Shown here: positions 26,445-32,740 of the stretch, piece after piece
Layout: each line of letters opens with the position of its first letter
How positions within the stretch are numbered: the first letter of the stretch is position 1
NCBI GenBank assembly: GCA_025358485.1
Contig: JANYJJ010000048.1
Coordinates: 1 to 32,740 of the forward strand
Source: Burkholderiales bacterium
Lineage (GTDB): Bacteria; Pseudomonadota; Gammaproteobacteria; Burkholderiales; Burkholderiaceae_C
DNA: 32,740 nucleotides
Direction of reading: 5' to 3'
The notes under the pieces: model-generated
Seen by the model: the letters and a program-made list of their open reading frames with translations, nothing else
Told to the model about the DNA's origin: nothing
Database searches by the model: none
Translations under genes and position numbers: made by a program

Positions 26445-27062
26445 TCAGACCCGCAGCGCCCCCGCCAACCAAGCCATCTGCCGCTTCATCGCGTCGATGC
26501 GCCCCGGCTTGCGCCCGGTGCGGTCTTGCGCGGCCACGGCCAACAGTGCGCACACGCCCGCCAGAGCCACACTAAACACTGCGGCGCCTGTGGTCAACAC
26601 AAATTCCAGCGTCACCGTGTGGTTCCAAGGCCGGGCGATGCCGAGGAAAGCGCAGTACATCCACAGCGCGTTCGACAAAGCCACGGGCACAGCCACGCGC
26701 ATGAAGTCGCGCGCTTTCCAGCGCGCCACGCGGCGTGCGCGTGCCAGTCCGGGAAAGGTGATGCGGTGCAGCACCACAGCGTTCAAGCTCAGCAGCAACA
26801 CCAAGATCAACTTGCCTTGCAGCTTGGGGTTGCCCAGGTAGCTTGGGTCGGCGCTCCAGCCCAGCCACAGCAAGCAAGCGCCGGTGAGGTAAAGCAGCGC
26901 CAGCGCCAGGCTGATGAGTCGCATGACAAACGGGTTGGGCGGCGAGATGCGCACGCGCGCTTCAGCCAATCTGCCGAGCAAACGAATGTCGGTGGCCACG
27001 ATGGCACCGAGCGCCAAGCTGGTGCCCAGCAAATGCGCAAAGAGAACGATGAGTTTGAACAC
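26445..27062 (-). CDS. Integral membrane protein of unknown function
   Basis: The 205-residue protein has five likely membrane helices (about 3-25, 46-69, 82-101, 121-142 and 148-175) with basic loops (RARRVARWKARD) that fit the positive-inside rule. His residues H10 in the first helix and H104 near the third could bind a metal or haem, reminiscent of CopD/DUF2214-like small membrane families, but I cannot assign one. It begins an apparent minus-strand unit ending with the flavin reductase 51 bases downstream. It is divergent from the second S8 peptidase across a 279-base gap. Confidence 0.7.
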   Translation of the reverse strand: MFKLIVLFAHLLGTSLALGAIVATDIRLLGRLAEARVRISPPNPFVMRLISLALALLYLTGACLLWLGWSADPSYLGNPKLQGKLILVLLLSLNAVVLHRITFPGLARARRVARWKARDFMRVAVPVALSNALWMYCAFLGIARPWNHTVTLEFVLTTGAAVFSVALAGVCALLAVAAQDRTGRKPGRIDAMKRQMAWLAGALRV

Positions 27063-27144
27063 GTGGCGGGCGGGAGCTGTCGCTGTCTGTGCCTATCGGC
27101 AACTCTGCGCCGGTGTTGAGGCGTTTTGGGCGCATAAATTGGAC

Positions 27145-27216
27145 GGTGGGTGGCACGGTGGGTGGCACCTTGGGTCGTGCGGTGGGTGGAACGTTGGCTT
27201 GTGCGTTGGATTGCTC
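27145..27216. repeat. 12-bp tandem repeat, G-rich (six units)
   Basis: Six consecutive 12-bp units run from 27145; the first two are identical (GGTGGGTGGCAC), the fourth is nearly so, and units 3, 5 and 6 are diverged. Four GGG runs on the plus strand with nine-base loops give weak G-quadruplex potential. It lies in the divergent gap between the membrane protein (27062) and the S8 peptidase (27342), where nothing else is evident. Confidence 0.75.
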
Positions 27217-27341
27217 GCAACAAAGCTTTACAGCGTTTCCCGTGATTCGGGTGGAACACCGCGCCTTGGGGCGCGCCTAAACTCTGGCTTGCCCTTGCGT
27301 GGCTGCCCCTTGCAGCGCGCGCGTTTCACAGGAATCAGACC

Positions 27342-29417
27342 ATGCGCCACCCGCTTTTGACCCTCGCCGCGTTCGCCGCCACCGCCGCTTTGTTGGCCCC
27401 GTTGACGCTGCACGCCCCGGTGGTCAGCGCCGCCACCACAGACGCCATTGCCAGCAGCGCAGAAGCCCGCGTCATCGTGAAGTTCAAAGCCGATGCATCT
27501 TCGCTGCGCAAGCAAGCGCTGTCGGCGACTTTGTCCACCCCCGCGTCGGTTGCGCAAATGCACACCGCTCAAGCGGTGAGCCTGGGGGCGCGCACTGGCT
27601 TGACCCTGCGCGGCGGCCTGGGTGTGGCTGAGCGGACGCAGGTGATGTTTGCCAGCGGCATGACCTCGGCCCAATTGGCCGAGCGCCTGACCCAAGACAG
27701 CGACATCGAATACGCCGTGCCGGATGAGCGCAAGCGCCGCATGGTGGCTCCGAACGACAACTTGTATTTTTCGGGTCCGGCCAGCGTCGGCCCGGCATCA
27801 GGCCAGTGGTACCTGCGTGCCAACACCGGCGCAGTGAAAGCCTCTATCGACGTGGAACCGGCCTGGTCCATCACCACCGGCTCGCCCAGCATCGTCGTGG
27901 CCGACCTGGACTCTGGTATCCGCTTCGATCACCCCGATTTGCAACGCGCGGCCAACGGCGGCAACATCCTGCCGGGCTACGACATGGTGAGCAACCTGGG
28001 CGTGGCCAACGACGGTGACGGGCGCGACGCCGACCCGTCAGACCCCGGCGACTGGATCACCGCAGCAGAAGCCAATTTGGTGGGCGGAGATTTTTACAAG
28101 TGCACTTCGCAAGACAGCACCGGTCGCTATGTGGCCGAGTCCAGCTCTTGGCACGGCACGCAGACCGCAGGCTTGATTGCGGCATCCACCAACAACGGCA
28201 TCGGCATGGCCAGTGTGGGTCGCAACGTGCGACTGCTGCCCGTGCGCGTGCTGGGCAAGTGCGGTGGTTTTGACTCGGACATCATTGCGGGCATGCGCTG
28301 GGCCGCAGGCTTGGCGGTGGCGGGCGTGCCGACCAACCCCACGCCGGCCAGGGTGATCAACATGAGCTTGGGCGGCGGCGGTGCGTGCAGTGCCGCTTAC
28401 CAAGCCGCGATGGCAGACATCAGCGCGGCCAAGGTGGTGGTGGTGGCGTCGGCTGGCAACAGCGCCGGTCACGCGGTGAGCTCACCCGCCAATTGCCCCG
28501 GCGTGATTGCGGTTGCGGCCTTGCGCCACGTGGGAACCAAGGTGGGTTTTTCTGACCTCGGCCCAGAAATTGCCATCAGCGCCCCCGGCGGCAACTGCGT
28601 GAACGTGGCGGCCAACACGCCGTGTCTGTATCCCATCTTGACCACGTCCAACGCAGGTTCGACGGTTCCATTTGCGGGCAGTTCGCTCTACACCGACAGC
28701 TTTGACTACTCATTGGGAACAAGTTTTTCGGCACCACTGGTGTCGGGCACGGTGGCTTTGATGTTGTCGGCGCGGCCCAACCTCAGCCCTTCCGAGGTGC
28801 TGACCCTGCTCAAAGGCACGGCGCGTGCCTTTCCCACCACGGGCGGCGACAACGGCGACGGCACGGTGGTCAAACAGTGCACTGCGCCGCAGTACGACGC
28901 AGCCAACAAACCCATCGATCAAATCCAGTGCTACTGCACCACCAGCACCTGCGGCGCGGGCATGTTGGATGCCGGAGCGGCGGTGACGCTGTCAACCCAA
29001 GTGGTGTTGGCGCGCATCGCGGTCAGCCCTGACAGCCCAACGGCCGATCAACTCATCACTTTGAGCGCGTCGCCGTCACTGGCGGCGCCGGGCCGCAGCA
29101 TTGCCAGCTACGCGTGGACGCTGAATGACGGCGGCGGCATCGTGGCCCCCTTCACGAGCAATGCTGACAAAGTCACGGTCACGGCGCGCGGCGCGGGCAG
29201 CTTCATTGCCACGTTGACGGTGGTTGACGACTTGGGAGCCCGATCGAGCACGCCTGTGACCGTCAACGTGGGCGCTGTGCCTGTGGTGGTGAGCCCGCCG
29301 GTGGGTGGTGGTGACGGAGGTGGTGGTGGAGGTGGCGGTGGAGCAATGGGCGGCATCTGGCTCGCCTTGTTGGCGCTGGCCGCGCTGCTGGTCTATCGCA
29401 GCCGGCGGTCAGCGTGA
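27342..29417 (+). CDS. S8 serine peptidase with Gly-rich C-terminal membrane anchor (GlyGly-CTERM-like)
   Basis: The 691-residue precursor has a signal peptide (1-30), a short propeptide-like region containing VIVKFKADASS and YAVPDERKRRM, and an S8 domain with D190 (ADLDSGIRFDHPDL), H271 (SSWHGTQTAG), N373 (SAGNSAG) and S461 (GTSFSAPLVSG). A PKD/Ig-like domain follows (about 565-640), then a poly-Gly run, one hydrophobic helix and a basic RSRRSA end. The Gly-run/helix/basic layout matches GlyGly-CTERM sorting signals processed by rhombosortase, or a simple C-terminal anchor. No rhombosortase gene is visible. It differs in architecture from the other S8 peptidase (no PA domain), so the two are not recent duplicates. 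Confidence 0.92.
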   Translation: MRHPLLTLAAFAATAALLAPLTLHAPVVSAATTDAIASSAEARVIVKFKADASSLRKQALSATLSTPASVAQMHTAQAVSLGARTGLTLRGGLGVAERTQVMFASGMTSAQLAERLTQDSDIEYAVPDERKRRMVAPNDNLYFSGPASVGPASGQWYLRANTGAVKASIDVEPAWSITTGSPSIVVADLDSGIRFDHPDLQRAANGGNILPGYDMVSNLGVANDGDGRDADPSDPGDWITAAEANLVGGDFYKCTSQDSTGRYVAESSSWHGTQTAGLIAASTNNGIGMASVGRNVRLLPVRVLGKCGGFDSDIIAGMRWAAGLAVAGVPTNPTPARVINMSLGGGGACSAAYQAAMADISAAKVVVVASAGNSAGHAVSSPANCPGVIAVAALRHVGTKVGFSDLGPEIAISAPGGNCVNVAANTPCLYPILTTSNAGSTVPFAGSSLYTDSFDYSLGTSFSAPLVSGTVALMLSARPNLSPSEVLTLLKGTARAFPTTGGDNGDGTVVKQCTAPQYDAANKPIDQIQCYCTTSTCGAGMLDAGAAVTLSTQVVLARIAVSPDSPTADQLITLSASPSLAAPGRSIASYAWTLNDGGGIVAPFTSNADKVTVTARGAGSFIATLTVVDDLGARSSTPVTVNVGAVPVVVSPPVGGGDGGGGGGGGGAMGGIWLALLALAALLVYRSRRSA

Positions 29418-29441
29418 TAGCAGGGTGATGTCAGGGTGGAT

Positions 29442-30269
29442 TTAGGGTGGTGACAGGCAAGCCGCAAACGGCTTGCCCAGGGCCGCGTTGCCGGTGAGGC
29501 CCGTCAAGCGCGCGGCCAAAGCGGGGTCGGCCTTGGCAACCCGCAAGCTTTGCGCCGAGTAGGGCTTGAGCACTTCCACCACGCGGGCCGAGTGGATGCC
29601 TGACACGCCGAAATCGGCCAAGGCTGCATCGGCTGAATTGAGAGATGCAAAGCGGCCCAGCGACAAACCCGGAATCAACTGCGCACCCAAGGTCTTGCGC
29701 TGCTCTGCGCTGAGCTCAGGCGGCAATTTGAAAGCTTCAAACTTCAAGCCACGCCGCCTGACTTCGGCTTCTTTTTTGCTGCGCATGTCGGCCGACGGAT
29801 ACGGCCCCATGTAGACCACCCAGAGGCCAGGAACGTCCACCGCCACACGCGACCAGGTTCCGGCAGGCAGCAAACCGGTCAAGGTGGCCTCGGCGGCTGT
29901 GAGCTCAGGGCCGCTGAAGGGGCCGGCTGCCAAGCAAGTTGAGCCGACAGCTGGGCTTGCCGTGGGTGACGAACCCGCGGACGAACCCGCGGACGCCGCG
30001 GATGACGCACTGGATGACGCACTGGATGACGCACCAGATAACGAACCAGCGGACGCACCCGATGAAGCTGCAGAAGCCGCTGAAGCAGCGGCGGCCACGT
30101 CCTTCGGCGTCAAGACAACCACGCTCTCAGGCTTGACTTGCTGCGCCAAGCGGCCCGGTTCGCGGTCGCCCATGGCGCGCACGCCAACGACGCTGTCCAA
30201 CACGCCTTGCGTCCACGCAAAAAACGCCAGATTGGCGGCCAACAAAAGCATGACCAACCACTTCAGCAT
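29442..30269 (-). CDS. SPOR-like domain protein, single N-terminal membrane anchor
   Basis: The 275-residue product has one N-terminal helix (about 1-20), a low-complexity Ala/Ser/Gly linker (about 58-105) coded by a 12-bp tandem repeat, and a C-terminal domain with the SPOR-like pattern WVVYMGPYPSADMRSKKEAEVRRRGLKFEAF (around 145-180). SPOR domains bind glycan strands lacking peptide stems and bring proteins to the division septum. A second half (about 195-275) contains a related GRFASLNSADAALADFGVSG unit, so there may be two degenerate copies. Its ATG overlaps the birA stop by seven bases. It is convergent with the S8 peptidase, 24 bases apart. Confidence 0.75.
   Translation of the reverse strand: MLKWLVMLLLAANLAFFAWTQGVLDSVVGVRAMGDREPGRLAQQVKPESVVVLTPKDVAAAASAASAASSGASAGSLSGASSSASSSASSAASAGSSAGSSPTASPAVGSTCLAAGPFSGPELTAAEATLTGLLPAGTWSRVAVDVPGLWVVYMGPYPSADMRSKKEAEVRRRGLKFEAFKLPPELSAEQRKTLGAQLIPGLSLGRFASLNSADAALADFGVSGIHSARVVEVLKPYSAQSLRVAKADPALAARLTGLTGNAALGKPFAACLSPP
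29971..30066 (-). repeat. 12-bp imperfect tandem repeat in the SPOR protein linker (eight units)
   Basis: Eight contiguous 12-bp units run from 29971; units 1-2 and units 4-5 are identical pairs, the others diverged. On the coding strand they give Ser/Ala/Gly tetrapeptides such as SSAS and AGSS, lengthening the flexible linker between the membrane helix and the SPOR domain. Confidence 0.85.
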
Positions 30270-31348
30270 GGTTCACCCGAAGCGGACCAGGGCCGCACGC
30301 TGACCTCGCCGCTGGACACCGATTGCAGCCCCGCCGCCGTTTGCACTTGCAGCGCGCCTGCCGTCGACACGCCTTGCGCCACGCCGTGCATCAAAACGCC
30401 GTGCATCAAAACGCCGTGCGAGCCCGCCTGTGTGGTGGTAACGCGGCGTTGAAACAGCAAGTCGCGCGCCGCAAAGCGATCGGCAAAGGCCGCGAAGCCG
30501 CTGCGCTCAAACAATTGCAGCGCCTTGACCAAAGGCAGCGCCACGCGCGCCAAAGCGGTTGGCGCGTCCAAGGCCGCGTCCAGTTCTTGCAAACATGCCG
30601 TGCCCGTGCTGGCCTGTGCCGGGTTCAAGCTCATGGGCTGCACATTCAAGCCCACACCTACCACGACGAGCCGCTTGCTGCCCGAGGCCACGGTTTCGAT
30701 CAACACCCCACCCAATTTTCGGCCCGGGCCAGCGCGCCCTTTTTCGGGGTTGGGGTGGACGTCCATCAACCACAAATCATTCGGCCACTTGATGCACAAG
30801 CGCGGAGACGTTGCGCCGTCTGTGAGTGGGTGCAGCGGGTGTAGGGCGTCTAGCGGCTCAAGCGCTTCAGCCAAGGCCACACCCACCGCCAACGACAAAC
30901 CAGCCCAGTCGGGTGGGTTCAGCGTCAGGCCCAAAGAAAACGTCAGCGAGCTGCCAGCTGCCGCGTGCCACTGCTGTCCGTGGCGGCCGCGTCCGGCGGT
31001 TTGATGTTCCGCCACCAACAGGCAAGGCTGCCAGTCCACTGCGCGTCGGCCGAAGGCGCGGCTTTCTGTGCTGCGTTTGACCAGCGCCGCGCTGCTGCTG
31101 TGATGCTCGCCTCCCGAGGCTTCAACGGCATCAGCGGCAGCTACGGACTCAACGGACTCAGCGGCGCTGTTGGCCACCCGTGCCCGGTCAAGCAGCGCGG
31201 TGTTGGTGCTGGAAATGCGCGCCACCACTTCAACACTCAAACCCGGCAGCGCGCCCACCAGCTGCTCCCAGATCGCTTGCGCACCCCAGGCCGCCGTCAC
31301 GGGCGCGGCGGCTTGAACTGGCTGTGAAAGCGGCTGACTTGATGTCAT
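30263..31348 (-). CDS. birA: Biotin--[acetyl-CoA-carboxylase] ligase, without repressor domain
   Basis: BirA activates biotin to biotinyl-AMP and attaches it to the carboxyl-carrier protein. The 361-residue product has the catalytic core: SSTNTALLDRA, the biotinyl-AMP loop TAGRGRHGQQW, SLTFSLGL, LCIKWPNDLW and KLGGVLIE, with GVGLNV. It lacks the N-terminal winged helix, so it cannot be the classic operon repressor. Two oddities: an insertion of about 45 low-complexity residues between SSTNT and the TAGRGR loop, and a 15-bp duplication (HGVLMHGVLM) near the C-terminus. The start at 31348 overlaps the SET-gene stop by four bases (ATGA); the frame continues upstream only as overlap. Confidence 0.92.
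   Translation of the reverse strand: MTSSQPLSQPVQAAAPVTAAWGAQAIWEQLVGALPGLSVEVVARISSTNTALLDRARVANSAAESVESVAAADAVEASGGEHHSSSAALVKRSTESRAFGRRAVDWQPCLLVAEHQTAGRGRHGQQWHAAAGSSLTFSLGLTLNPPDWAGLSLAVGVALAEALEPLDALHPLHPLTDGATSPRLCIKWPNDLWLMDVHPNPEKGRAGPGRKLGGVLIETVASGSKRLVVVGVGLNVQPMSLNPAQASTGTACLQELDAALDAPTALARVALPLVKALQLFERSGFAAFADRFAARDLLFQRRVTTTQAGSHGVLMHGVLMHGVAQGVSTAGALQVQTAAGLQSVSSGEVSVRPWSASGEPC
30389..30418 (-). repeat. 15-bp perfect tandem duplication in birA
   Basis: The units 30389-30403 and 30404-30418 are identical, encoding HGVLM twice in the C-terminal domain, with a partial third (HGVAQ). Perfect identity suggests a recent slippage event. Confidence 0.75.
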
Positions 31349-31950
31349 TTTTTGGCGGCGGCTTTGGGTGTCGGTTTGTTTGTGGTTTTGCTTGCAGTCT
31401 TGCTTGCGGTTCTGGGTGCCAGCATCGTGCCGCGGCATTTGGGCTTGCCGCAGCGGCACTCAAACTGCTTCTTCAGCTTGGCGGTGTAGCGCTCATCAAT
31501 CACCAAGCCGTAGTCGTAGAACAACTCTTCGCCTGGCTTCAGAGTGCGCAGCGCTTTGATAAAGATGCGGCCGTCAACTTCGTCGGCTTCGCAATTGGGC
31601 TGGCAGCCGTGGTTGATCCAGCGTGCCATGTTGCCGCCCACTTTGCCGTCAATGGTGCGCGCTTCGTCCACGTGAAAGTAGAAGGTGTGGTCAGGGTCGC
31701 TGGGGTCGTGTGGGTGGCGGCGCAAGGCCTCGTCCCAACTGATGACTTCGCCTTTGTACTCCACCACCACCGCGCCTTTGGGTATGGTGGCGAGTGCGTA
31801 GACGCCTTTGCCGTGAACGCCGCTGCTTCGCACTTGGATGCGTCGGCCGCTGGATTTGGGAGCCGCAGCGGGAATCTCAGAAACTGAAGCGGAGAGGGCG
31901 TTACGAAGATCAGCTTGCGTCATCAGTTTCTTTGGGTACATTGAATTCAT
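31345..31950 (-). CDS. SET-domain protein (putative lysine methyltransferase)
   Basis: SET enzymes transfer methyl groups from S-adenosylmethionine to protein lysines. The 201-residue product has the SET core: RSSGVHGKGVYALATIPKGAVVVEYKGE, then DHTFYFHVD, the pseudoknot motif RWINHGCQPNCE, FYDYG with the catalytic Tyr, and a post-SET zinc motif ECRCGKPKCRG. The C-terminus is a Lys/Thr/Ala-rich tail (SKTASKTTNKPTPKAAAKK) resembling histone H1-like tails. ATG at 31950 is chosen; ATGs at 31941 and 31923 are alternatives and none has a strong ribosome site. The frame stays open upstream only through a repetitive alternating tract. It is first of an overlapping trio with birA and the SPOR gene. 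The target protein is unknown. Confidence 0.88.
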   Translation of the reverse strand: MNSMYPKKLMTQADLRNALSASVSEIPAAAPKSSGRRIQVRSSGVHGKGVYALATIPKGAVVVEYKGEVISWDEALRRHPHDPSDPDHTFYFHVDEARTIDGKVGGNMARWINHGCQPNCEADEVDGRIFIKALRTLKPGEELFYDYGLVIDERYTAKLKKQFECRCGKPKCRGTMLAPRTASKTASKTTNKPTPKAAAKK

Positions 31951-31952
31951 GG

Positions 31953-32002
31953 GTGCGCGCGTGTGTGTGCGTGTGTGTGTGCGTACGTGCACACGTGCAT
32001 GC
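31953..32002. repeat. 50-bp uninterrupted alternating purine-pyrimidine tract
   Basis: Every odd position is a purine and every even position a pyrimidine from 31953 to 32002, mostly (GT)n with CG steps, including two pure GT runs (31961-31968 and 31971-31980). Such sequence favours left-handed Z-DNA under negative supercoiling. It sits directly before the chosen SET-gene ATG, in the divergent region facing topB. Confidence 0.9.
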
Positions 32003-32052
32003 CGGCGCACCCGCGCGAGACCGCTGCATTGTATGGATGCAAACTTGATGCA

Positions 32053-32074
32053 AGCCAACTTGAAAAAGTTGGCT
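32053..32074 (+). promoter_or_regulatory. Hairpin with GAAA tetraloop upstream of topB
   Basis: AGCCAACTT (32053-32061) and AAGTTGGCT (32066-32074) pair perfectly over nine bases around GAAA. It lies 32 bases before the topB ATG, with a T6 run at 32091-32096. It may be a leader-RNA structure of topB or an attenuator; no promoter could be assigned with confidence. Confidence 0.4.
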
Positions 32075-32106
32075 CCGCTGTTCAGATTGGTTTTTTAGAA
32101 AGTCCC

Positions 32107-32740
32107 ATGAGCAAAACACTCATCATTGCCGAGAAGCCCTCCGTTGCCCAAGACATAGTGCGCGCTCTCACGCCCACCAGCGGCAAGTTCGACAAAGAGG
32201 CCGACCATTTCGAGAACGACACCTACGTGGTCACCAGCGCGGTGGGCCACTTGGTGGAAATCAAAGCGCCCGAAGAATTTGATGTGAAGCGCGGCAAGTG
32301 GAGCTTCAACAACCTGCCCGTCATTCCGCCGCACTTCGATTTGGCCCCCATCGACAAAGCCAAATCGCGCCTCACGGCCGTGGTGCGTTTGGTGAAACGC
32401 AAAGACGTGACCGCCCTGATCAACGCCTGCGACGCGGGCCGTGAAGGCGAGTTGATTTTTCGTTTGATCGTGCAGTACGCGGGCACCGAGAAAAAGCCCA
32501 TCGACAAACCTGTGCGCCGCTTGTGGCTGCAAAGCATGACGCCGCAGGCCATACGCGACGGCTTTGGCGCCCTGCGCACCAACGCCCAGATGCAACCCCT
32601 GGCGGACGCCGCGCGCTGCCGCTCCGAAGCCGACTGGCTGGTGGGCATCAACGGCACCCGTGCCATGACCGCTTTCAACTCGCGCGATGGCGGCTTCTTT
32701 CTGACCACCGTAGGCCGGGTGCAAACCCCGACGCTATCCG
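32107..32740 (+). CDS. topB: DNA topoisomerase III, N-terminal part (runs off the right edge)
   Basis: Topoisomerase III is a type IA enzyme that decatenates DNA and acts with RecQ-type helicases. The 211 codons present start MSKTLIIAEKPSVAQDI with the TOPRIM Glu (E9), followed by the TOPRIM metal-binding motif NACDAGREGELIFR (about 106-119), RLWLQSMT, and RSEADWLVGINGTRAMT with the VGRVQTPTL block at the edge. The active-site Tyr lies beyond the window. The start ATG at 32107 is unambiguous. It is divergent from the SET-domain gene across a region with a Z-DNA-prone tract. Confidence 0.96.
   Translation, partial: MSKTLIIAEKPSVAQDIVRALTPTSGKFDKEADHFENDTYVVTSAVGHLVEIKAPEEFDVKRGKWSFNNLPVIPPHFDLAPIDKAKSRLTAVVRLVKRKDVTALINACDAGREGELIFRLIVQYAGTEKKPIDKPVRRLWLQSMTPQAIRDGFGALRTNAQMQPLADAARCRSEADWLVGINGTRAMTAFNSRDGGFFLTTVGRVQTPTLS

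Noticed and set aside
27145-27216. G-quadruplex formed by the 12-bp G-rich repeat
   Set aside because: Four GGG runs exist but the loops are nine bases each, so stability would be low. Kept only as a repeat.
31951-32058. Upstream extension of the SET protein through the GT-rich tract (THTRTHTRAP-type peptide)
   Set aside because: The frame is open only because the dinucleotide repeat lacks stops. The SET family does not have this N-terminus and no ribosome site precedes it.

Overview
The window is GC-rich, densely coded DNA with betaproteobacterial gene orders (lptD-surA-rsmA, thiL-pgpA-pncC, dctS-dctR beside maeB) and a PEP-CTERM surface protein. This points to an environmental member of the Burkholderiales, most likely Comamonadaceae or the neighbouring Rubrivivax/Leptothrix group. 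That placement is inferred from protein motifs and synteny, not from a marker-gene search. No rRNA, tRNA, CRISPR array, insertion sequence or phage gene was seen.

Layout. Positions 1-4913 hold the outer-membrane biogenesis and ribosome-maturation cluster lptD, surA, rsmA, closed by a strong hairpin terminator; pdxA, often found between surA and rsmA, is absent. Positions 4914-6076 hold a small defence-like module on the minus strand: a secreted barnase/RNase Sa-type ribonuclease and its barstar-like inhibitor. Positions 6353-11606 combine an NADP-type malic enzyme (minus) with a divergent DctS/DctR-like two-component system, suggesting C4-dicarboxylate sensing beside C4-acid metabolism. Positions 11635-14676 are a tightly overlapped run thiL-pgpA-pncC-ghrA. 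Positions 14677-15215 are non-coding and carry four copies of a 24-bp repeat at a 54-56 bp period. A small unknown gene follows, then a minus-strand pair: a CPA2-type cation/proton antiporter and a YbdK-type carboxylate-amine ligase one base apart.

Positions 17940-18940 hold a decayed amidase gene (two frameshifts and a large internal deletion) and a possible 56-residue basic protein coupled to a UbiH-family monooxygenase. Positions 20356-24240 are a PEP-CTERM protein followed 24 bases later by a large secreted subtilisin-like peptidase, ending in a strong terminator. Then come a lipoprotein, a GAF protein, a flavin reductase, a membrane protein and a second subtilisin-like peptidase with a Gly-rich C-terminal anchor. 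Last is an overlapping minus-strand trio: a SET-domain protein, BirA without its DNA-binding domain, and a SPOR protein. It is divergent from topB, which runs off the right edge.

Two sequence-level themes are not explained by gene content. Short tandem repeats of exactly 12 or 15 bp recur inside disordered segments of at least five genes and in one intergenic region. A 50-bp uninterrupted alternating purine-pyrimidine tract (Z-DNA-prone) sits in the divergent SET/topoisomerase III promoter region.
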